Shown: positions 6,538-12,058 of the stretch, piece by piece
Numbering within the stretch: the stretch's first letter is position 1
Layout: every line of letters begins with the position of its first letter
Origin: Candidatus Saccharimonadota bacterium
GTDB taxonomy: Bacteria; Eremiobacterota; Xenobia; Xenobiales; Xenobiaceae
Reading direction: 5' to 3'
NCBI GenBank assembly: GCA_004554425.1
Contig: SFMI01000049.1
Span: 1-12,058 of the forward strand
DNA: 12,058 nucleotides
The notes under the pieces: generated by a model
The model's database searches: none
What the model saw: the letters and a program-made list of their open reading frames with translations, nothing else
What the model was told of the DNA's origin: nothing
Made by a program: the position numbers and the translations under genes

Positions 6538-7464
6538 ATGTCTAAAATCCGTTTTTGCTGCCTTGCGTTGGTAGCCTTGCTGCTTTTAGTTTCCGGCATT
6601 TGTCCAGTTTGGGCCGATACTCCACTAAATGTAGTGGTGACGACTCAAGATCTGGCCGACATAGTGCGCAATGTCGGAGGTTCGCGTGTAAAAGTTACTT
6701 GCATAGCCCGCGACGGCCAAGATCCGCACTTTGTAGAAACCAAGCCTAGCTATTTGCGAATTTTGCAAAAAGCTGACGCCTTTATCGAAACCGGTCTTTC
6801 TTTAGAAATAGGCTGGGCTCCGGCCTTGTTACGCGGAGCTCGCAATCCGAAAATTTTACCAGGACAACCTAACTTTTTGGAAGCTGCAGCTGGTATTAAA
6901 GTCTTGGAAAAACCTAACGGCAAAATTGACCGTTCTCGCGGCGATGCTCATCCTGACGGTAATCCGCACTATACACTCAGCCCTACTAATGTAAAACATG
7001 TGGCCAGAACTATCACAGCCTTTTTGAAGCGTCTCGATCCTAACGGTGCAGCCGTTTATGATAAAAATTACAGTGCTTACTGGCACGCCCTTGACAAAGC
7101 CGATAAACGCTGGAAAGAGATGCTAAAACCCTACGCAGGCAGAAATATTGTCACCTATCACAGTACTTGGACTTATTTTACCGTCCACTTCGGCTTGAAA
7201 GTTTGCGGACATATCGAGCCTAAACCCGGTATTTCCCCTTCTAGTCGTCAACTGAATGAATTAGTCAGTTTAATGAAAACTTCCCAAGCCAAAGTTATCA
7301 TTTACGAGCCTTGGTACCCAGACAATTTGCCTAAGTCTGTTGCTCAAAAAACCGGTGCCAAGGCCTTAAAATTGCCCATTCAGCCTGGAAGTATGCCTGG
7401 TACTTCCACATATATTGAAATGATGGACTATAATGTCAAAAATTTAGTAAAGGCTTTGCAATAA
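6538..7464 (+). CDS. znuA: Periplasmic metal-binding protein of a zinc-type ABC transporter
   Basis: A 308-residue cluster A-I solute-binding protein (ZnuA/TroA type) that delivers metal to the ZnuB permease in the periplasm. The signal peptide spans residues 1-26, with likely cleavage VWA/D. Three predicted metal ligands are visible: His64 (DPHFVE), His144 (GNPHYTL) and His208 (TYHSTWTYF). His at the third site and no Asp of the usual LDPLG type near the C-terminus (here LPIQPGSMPG) fit zinc-specific members, where three histidines suffice; manganese-type members have Glu and Asp there. The long His/Asp-rich loop of E. coli ZnuA is absent, reduced to DAHPDG (136-141). AAGGAG at 6525-6530 lies 7 nt before the ATG. 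The stop codon overlaps the znuC start by one base. Zinc rather than manganese or iron is likely but not proven. Confidence 0.9.
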   Translation: MSKIRFCCLALVALLLLVSGICPVWADTPLNVVVTTQDLADIVRNVGGSRVKVTCIARDGQDPHFVETKPSYLRILQKADAFIETGLSLEIGWAPALLRGARNPKILPGQPNFLEAAAGIKVLEKPNGKIDRSRGDAHPDGNPHYTLSPTNVKHVARTITAFLKRLDPNGAAVYDKNYSAYWHALDKADKRWKEMLKPYAGRNIVTYHSTWTYFTVHFGLKVCGHIEPKPGISPSSRQLNELVSLMKTSQAKVIIYEPWYPDNLPKSVAQKTGAKALKLPIQPGSMPGTSTYIEMMDYNVKNLVKALQ

Positions 7465-8246
7465 TGTCTAAATTTGCTGAATTCAGCCAAGTAAGTTTGG
7501 GCTATACCAAAACGCCAATTTTGAAAGAACTCAATTTCTCTCTGGAAAGGGGAAAATATATAGGCTTGGTTGGCTCCAACGGCGTGGGCAAATCTACTTT
7601 GCTAAAAGGCTTAGTAGGTGCTTTAAAGCCCTTAAGCGGTCAGATCAAATTCTTTGATGCTCAAGGCCAGCCCAGCCGACGTTTGGAACATTTAGGTTAT
7701 ATGCCACAACACCAAACTTTGGAAACGACTTTTCCCCTTTCCGTATTTGAAACTGTGCTCATGGGCCGTTACGCTCAAATGGGCAATCGTTTTTGGCCTT
7801 CGGCAGAAGACCGCCAAGCGGTTGAGGAAGCTTTAGAACAAGTAGACTTGACTGCTTGGGCTCAATCCCATATCAGCGCTCTGTCAGGCGGTCAGCTCCA
7901 AAGAGTACTTATGGCTCGCGCTCTAGCTTCCAAACCGCAAATTCTTCTTTTAGACGAACCAACTAACGGCATGGATTTAGGAGCCAGCCAAGACACCTTG
8001 GAGATAATCGATCGCTTACACCAAAGCGGGTTGACCGTAATAATAGTCACCCATATGCTAGAAATTGTAGCCGAACATGCCCAAATGGTAGGCATCTTCC
8101 ATGTCGGCGAAAACGGACGCACTACCATCAGCTGGGGACAACCTAAGGAAGTATTTACTTCTCAATACTTAAGCCAACTGTATAAACGTCCTATAGTTTG
8201 GCGCCATCCCTCATCCCAAACAGAACCTGCCTCCGAATTGAGATAG
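7464..8246 (+). CDS. znuC: ATP-binding subunit of zinc-type ABC transporter
   Basis: A 260-residue cytoplasmic ATPase that powers metal import through ZnuB. The motifs are complete: Walker A GSNGVGKST (37-45), Q-loop Gln82, signature LSGGQ (140-144), Walker B ILLLDE (160-165) and the switch His197 (VTH). Length and the short C-terminal tail are typical of the Mn/Zn-type subfamily. The ATG shares its first base with the last base of the znuA stop (TAATG), indicating translational coupling, and the permease gene begins 3 nt after its stop. Confidence 0.95.
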   Translation: MSKFAEFSQVSLGYTKTPILKELNFSLERGKYIGLVGSNGVGKSTLLKGLVGALKPLSGQIKFFDAQGQPSRRLEHLGYMPQHQTLETTFPLSVFETVLMGRYAQMGNRFWPSAEDRQAVEEALEQVDLTAWAQSHISALSGGQLQRVLMARALASKPQILLLDEPTNGMDLGASQDTLEIIDRLHQSGLTVIIVTHMLEIVAEHAQMVGIFHVGENGRTTISWGQPKEVFTSQYLSQLYKRPIVWRHPSSQTEPASELR

Positions 8247-8249
8247 AAA

Positions 8250-9050
8250 ATGTCATTAGATAATTTAGATTTTACAACTCTGGCTTGGCTATCAGCCTCA
8301 CTGACAGCCTTAATGACCGCTTATCTGGGCGTATTTGTCGTATTACGCCGCATTACTTTTGTAGGGGTAGCTCTTTCTCAGCTGGCTGCCGCCGGCGTAG
8401 CTCTAAGCGGCTTAATCCATATTCCCTGCAATTTGGGTGCAATATTGCTTATGCTGTGCGGCGTCACTTTTTTTGCCAAAGATCATAAACGCGATCTGCC
8501 TTCCGAAGGTCTTATCGGTAGCGCCTATGTAGCTGCCGGAGCTATGGCTGTACTCTTTATTGCTATGGCTCCTCACGCCGATGGCGATATGCTAAACTTA
8601 CTTTTTGGCAATGTTTTGGCTGTAACTTCAGCAGATATTTATTTAATGGCCGCCTCTTTAACTTTTATTATAGCCGTCAACGCTTTATTTTTTAAACAAT
8701 TTATGTTGACAGCCTTTGATCCTATGATGGCGCAAGCTCTGGGCTATAACGTTAAATTTTGGAATTGGCTCTTTTATTTTACCGTGGGCTTGGCTATTGC
8801 CGTAGCTATCCATAGCGCTGGTGCTCTGTTGGTTTTTGCTATGCTGATCGTACCGCCTTTAATTGGTTTATGTTTAAGCCGACGTTGGAATATAGTCTGC
8901 ATTTGCTCTCTCTTTTCCGCTCTGCTTTCCGTCGGTTTAGGAGTAGCTTTATCGATACAATACGATTTACCAACTAGCGCAACCATTACAGCTGTAATTT
9001 GTATTTTCTTGGCTACGGCCATGTTTGTGAAGAAAATGCGCCAAACCTAA
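8250..9050 (+). CDS. znuB: Membrane permease of zinc-type ABC transporter (ABC-3 family)
   Basis: A 266-residue inner-membrane protein of the ABC-3 (ZnuB/TroB) family that forms the metal channel as a homodimer with two ZnuC. Hydrophobic segments lie at about 11-32, 36-55, 60-76, 89-107, 117-146, 172-188, 190-210, 214-236 and 243-260. The run GVALSQLAAAGVAL (39-52), the VPPLIGL segment (201-207) and DLPTSATI (239-246) are typical of the family. It is the last gene of the operon. Only 28 nt separate its stop from the convergent prepilin gene, and no hairpin terminator is visible there, so transcripts may run into each other. Confidence 0.94.
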   Translation: MSLDNLDFTTLAWLSASLTALMTAYLGVFVVLRRITFVGVALSQLAAAGVALSGLIHIPCNLGAILLMLCGVTFFAKDHKRDLPSEGLIGSAYVAAGAMAVLFIAMAPHADGDMLNLLFGNVLAVTSADIYLMAASLTFIIAVNALFFKQFMLTAFDPMMAQALGYNVKFWNWLFYFTVGLAIAVAIHSAGALLVFAMLIVPPLIGLCLSRRWNIVCICSLFSALLSVGLGVALSIQYDLPTSATITAVICIFLATAMFVKKMRQT

Positions 9051-9078
9051 ACTCTCGTAGACAACAATTTCATACTTT

Positions 9079-9810
9079 TCAAAAAGATAAACAACCAGCT
9101 CGAAGTTGCAATTTAAAAGGCGGAATTTCGGTATCTTGAGTACGCAAACCACCGCTAGCTTTCATATCGGAAGCACTAGTGGGTGTACGCACAGAAACAG
9201 AAGTAGCCATAGACATGGTCATAATTTCTTTACCCAAATAACGCCCACTCATTAAACGTACTTGCAAAACATCATCTGGTACTTTGTTGACGTTATCGCC
9301 GTAACTGACACGATCCCATTGGAAATAACTGTTGTAGCTGCCAGAAGTACCGGCCTGACCAGGCACGCTACTGAGCATAACGTTGTCCAATATTTTATAT
9401 TTTTGTTGATCTTTATCCGTATAGTTGAGCACATAAGAGTCGCCCTCTTTATCGATAGAGTATTCGACTTTGTAGCTATTCACCGTGCCGACTACATCCC
9501 AGTCGTTGTCTCTCCTAACAAAGCGCGAAAATGAAGCTTTTAACACTTGAGCGTTGGAAGTATAAACAGGGTTGGTAAAAGCTCTACTGCCGGTAGCCGA
9601 GCGTAAATCCGCTTCTATGAGGCTCATGGCGGTGCTTAGCTCTCCTCTCAAAGTGCTTAACACTTGACCGCGCTTAAAAGAGTCCAAACCGCCCATCAAA
9701 AGCTGAGTCAAAGTGAGACTAAAGAGTGAAAACATAGCGATGGCAATAAGCAATTCCACCAAAGTAAAGCCGTATCGCCCGGAATTTTTTCTAAAAAATT
9801 TTTCTGACAT
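9079..9810 (-). CDS. Prepilin-like protein, PilW/GspJ type
   Basis: A 243-residue type IV pilin-like protein, probably a minor pilin or pseudopilin anchored in the inner membrane before assembly. The prepilin peptidase site is RYG/FTLVELL (cleavage after Gly14), giving mature Phe1 and Glu5. A hydrophobic helix runs to about residue 38, and then a polar stretch with STLRGELSTAMSLIEADLRSA resembles PilW/GspJ-type minor pilins. The start is placed at ATG 9810: GAGGTG (9817-9822) lies 6 nt upstream. A GTG at 9819 is in frame but lies inside that ribosome site. It is last in a leftward operon, 33 nt after the PilV-like gene. Confidence 0.86.
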   Translation of the reverse strand: MSEKFFRKNSGRYGFTLVELLIAIAMFSLFSLTLTQLLMGGLDSFKRGQVLSTLRGELSTAMSLIEADLRSATGSRAFTNPVYTSNAQVLKASFSRFVRRDNDWDVVGTVNSYKVEYSIDKEGDSYVLNYTDKDQQKYKILDNVMLSSVPGQAGTSGSYNSYFQWDRVSYGDNVNKVPDDVLQVRLMSGRYLGKEIMTMSMATSVSVRTPTSASDMKASGGLRTQDTEIPPFKLQLRAGCLSF

Positions 9811-9816
9811 CGCAAT

Positions 9817-9822
9817 CACCTC
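9817..9822 (-). promoter_or_regulatory. Ribosome binding site deciding the ATG start at 9810
   Basis: On the minus strand GAGGTG is followed by 6 nt and then ATG (9810-9808). The in-frame GTG at 9819-9817 is part of this site, so the longer reading with three extra residues is unlikely. Confidence 0.75.
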
Positions 9823-9843
9823 TAATTCCTGCAGCCTATATTA

Positions 9844-11283
9844 TTAGTAGTTAAGGGTGTTATTGTAGTTCTTACCAGCTTCCAAACGCACCAGAGAGCG
9901 AACGCGAGTGCCATAAACATTGCCAGCACTATCACAAGTACCTTTGGTATAGCCTACAGTATTAGTATTGCCCAAAAAGATATCGCCATCAAAAGTTTTG
10001 TCCATAAGAGCAGCACCAATTTTTGAGGGAGAGTCGCCATCTCGACCGATAAGATCGTTGACTAACTCCAAGCACCAGTAGTTTTTGCTAGGATTATCGT
10101 TAGCACCAGGAGGTAAAACACGGTGGATTTTATTACTTTCAGCTACCCAGCCACCTCCAGTCCAAGAGCAATTGCCATGTCTGTAAGTAGAGCCACCCTT
10201 AGCTAAAGAAGGAGAATAGATCATCACATTATCTAAACCGAGAATATTGGTCTCGATAAGCTCTTTGGCTGAAAACTGGCTGCCAGTTTTGTCTTTATAG
10301 TAAGGATTGTACTTTCCGTAGCTTTGATCGTAATAGGCGTCATTGGCATAGCGACCACGACCAACAGAAGCAGCACCGTTTTTATCTAAAATGCTAGGTC
10401 CAGTATCAGCCAGTTCATCAGGAACTAAATTGCTAACATTAAATACTGTAAAATTTTCTGGATGAGGATTATCTTGAGTAAAGCCTTTAATTAAAATTTT
10501 ATTGAGATCTTTGGCATTAGGATCACGCTTAAAGAGGCCTTTGTAAGAGGTAACACCAGAAAGTCCTCCAGTAATATCATCCCCAATAGCTCCACAACTG
10601 CTTTTACGGATAGTAATATCTTCAGCTAAAAGAGCATCTCCCAAGTTGGCATTAGCTACCATTGTAGATAATACCGCTTCTACTGCACCATCGGCATATT
10701 TGGCAAACTCAGTATCGGAAGCTAAATCTACTTTAGGTAAAGGGCCACGCACCGTTACAGTAAGGCGATACATAGAAGCAAAACCAGCATAGGAAGTATC
10801 GGCAGTCTCGGCAGAAGGAGCGTAATCACCTTTGTAATGGACAGGCGAAACTGTGCCGGTACGTTTAGCAGGATATTCTAAGTAGAGGCGACGATTATCT
10901 ACAGCTGGTAAACAGTCTATTTTATAGAAGAACTTATCTTCTGGAGCTTTGGAAGTGCTAAAGGCCACAAACTTACCATTGGTGCTGACCGCTTTATAAG
11001 TAGTACCATCGGGAGCTGGAGCCCCGCTTCCCCAGTAAGCGAATGAAGATAAAGTATTGCCATTATTGGGGTTGCCTCCAAAAAGGACGTAACCTCTAGC
11101 TTCTTCCAAGCGACGCGCTGCCAATTCGTAGGCCAAATTCATATTTTTGCTTTTGGCCGCAGCAGCATATCCCATAGGAAAGACCTGAAAGACAGTACCA
11201 AAACCGACAGCTAAAACAGCTACAGCTACTAGTATTTCTATTAAGGTAACGCCGCGTAAGTTGTTGCTTCTTCTTAAATTCAT
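9844..11283 (-). CDS. Large prepilin-like protein, PilV type
   Basis: A 479-residue protein with a short basic leader (MNLRRSNNLRG) and a prepilin cleavage site G/VTLIEILVA after Gly11. Glu5 of the mature form is Glu16, and a hydrophobic helix runs to about residue 35. It belongs with the PilV-like minor pilins, judged by GVTLIEILVAVAVLAVGFG and the following FPMGYAAAAKSKNMNLAYELAARRLEEAR. Mature residue 1 is Val where Phe or Met is usual. The globular part of roughly 430 residues is far longer than a normal minor pilin (about 150-200), and its middle is not recognised. It holds several Cys residues that could form disulfides. Its ATG overlaps the stop of the upstream PilX-like gene (ATGA), so the two are coupled. 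A surface or adhesive role at the pilus tip is inference. Confidence 0.85.
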   Translation of the reverse strand: MNLRRSNNLRGVTLIEILVAVAVLAVGFGTVFQVFPMGYAAAAKSKNMNLAYELAARRLEEARGYVLFGGNPNNGNTLSSFAYWGSGAPAPDGTTYKAVSTNGKFVAFSTSKAPEDKFFYKIDCLPAVDNRRLYLEYPAKRTGTVSPVHYKGDYAPSAETADTSYAGFASMYRLTVTVRGPLPKVDLASDTEFAKYADGAVEAVLSTMVANANLGDALLAEDITIRKSSCGAIGDDITGGLSGVTSYKGLFKRDPNAKDLNKILIKGFTQDNPHPENFTVFNVSNLVPDELADTGPSILDKNGAASVGRGRYANDAYYDQSYGKYNPYYKDKTGSQFSAKELIETNILGLDNVMIYSPSLAKGGSTYRHGNCSWTGGGWVAESNKIHRVLPPGANDNPSKNYWCLELVNDLIGRDGDSPSKIGAALMDKTFDGDIFLGNTNTVGYTKGTCDSAGNVYGTRVRSLVRLEAGKNYNNTLNY

Positions 11284-12058
11284 CGCGCCCAGTCCCTATA
11301 ATTTTTAAATGTATTTACATCGTAATAGTCTTTTTGAGGGTAGCTATTTTTGTATTGGTCGGCATTGATAGCATGCTGGAAAGTGCAACTCAAGGTGCGT
11401 GTAGCTTCCAAGGTAGCTCCCAATTTGTCTAATAGAGTGGCTGTTTCGATCAATTGTAATTGATTTTGTCCACTCTGGCTGTTGCCGTTGAAAGCATTGT
11501 ATAATCGGCCTCCGTCATTAAGACGCCATAATCTAGCCGTTGAAGAAAGTTCTACCGGAAAACCTTGCTGTCCCGAACTAGCCACTGCTCTAACATAGTT
11601 AGCATCTGAAACATTATTGTAAGTTGAATTTACGCCAGCATTATCCCATTTGAGACCAGTAGCAATTTGGAAAGTAGCCAAATATCTGGTCTCTCCATTT
11701 TGCAAGAAAACGTTTTTGCTGCCGCTAGCTGTACTGCTGCTATAACTTAAGCTGCTCCAATAAACATACTCATAACGGCGACTTATAGAAGCAGTATCTT
11801 TTATAGCAGTGTTCAGCTCGAAACCAGGGAACATAAAATAAGCAGCTGATCCCCAAAAATTGTAAAGACCGCCAGCTTTTATTTTAGGAACCGTAGTAGA
11901 TTGAGCCGTATACAAATCGCGTACAGGATAATAAGTTAAATTGTGTTTTACGCACCACTTGGCATATTCAAGGCCGGCTTCAGCAGTATAAAGCAAAATA
12001 GTGTCGTCGGCTGATTTTCTAGCAGCATTTGTATTCTGAGCCATAATAGAAACAAAAC
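11280..12058 (-). CDS. PilX-like type IV pilus assembly protein, 5' end beyond the window
   Basis: A partial gene. The frame stays open through the window end: before the ATG at 12044 it reads FVSI. The sequence FVSIMAQNTNAARKSADDTILLYTAEAGLEYAKW looks like the end of a hydrophobic helix followed by the conserved AEAGLEYA segment of PilX-like minor pilins. A start at 12044 would remove that helix, so the real start is probably outside. At least 259 residues are present; the rest is a polar Ser/Tyr/Asn-rich domain I do not recognise. It lies upstream of the PilV-like gene, which it overlaps by 4 nt (ATGA). Confidence 0.75.
   Translation of the reverse strand, partial: FVSIMAQNTNAARKSADDTILLYTAEAGLEYAKWCVKHNLTYYPVRDLYTAQSTTVPKIKAGGLYNFWGSAAYFMFPGFELNTAIKDTASISRRYEYVYWSSLSYSSSTASGSKNVFLQNGETRYLATFQIATGLKWDNAGVNSTYNNVSDANYVRAVASSGQQGFPVELSSTARLWRLNDGGRLYNAFNGNSQSGQNQLQLIETATLLDKLGATLEATRTLSCTFQHAINADQYKNSYPQKDYYDVNTFKNYRDWAR

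Overview
The window looks like chromosomal DNA of a diderm (Gram-negative-type) bacterium. It encodes an outer-membrane porin-like barrel, a periplasmic binding protein and type IV pilin-like proteins. Gene density is high and intergenic DNA is AT-rich. Lineage cannot be assigned from the sequence alone. Nothing looks like a phage, insertion sequence, CRISPR array or RNA gene.

Layout: (1) 67-1500 (+) encodes a MATE-family efflux transporter with a His-rich N-terminus, preceded by a perfect 10-bp inverted repeat at 35-62 that is a plausible repressor operator. (2) A bidirectional hairpin terminator at 1541-1583 separates it from the convergent glycogen genes. (3) 4184-1641 (-) is a two-gene unit: a canonical ADP-glucose pyrophosphorylase (GlgC, 4184-2934), then a full-length paralogue (2903-1641) that has lost the signature N-terminal catalytic residues but keeps the rest of the fold. 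This suggests a catalytic plus regulatory subunit pair, reached independently of plants and of Firmicute GlgC/GlgD. (4) 4185-4421 is a divergent regulatory region. It holds a strong sigma70-type promoter (4350-4378) with a Fur/Zur-like dyad (4334-4349) abutting its -35 element. (5) 4422-9050 (+) is a five-gene metal-import operon: a small Cys/His-rich membrane protein resembling DUF2946, a coiled-coil porin-like outer-membrane protein with His/acid-rich segments, and a ZnuA-, ZnuC-, ZnuB-like ABC transporter. (6) 12058-9079 (-) is the 3' part of a prepilin operon: a PilX-like protein cut by the window edge, a large PilV-like prepilin and a PilW/GspJ-like prepilin.

The most interesting system is the metal operon. 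Its gene content suggests one metal-repressed unit covering passage across both membranes: porin with His-rich metal-attracting segments, periplasmic ZnuA-like carrier with a three-His site, then ZnuB/ZnuC. The small DUF2946-like protein would be an extra envelope component of unknown role. The second notable item is the degenerate GlgC paralogue. Both functional readings are inferences from sequence.
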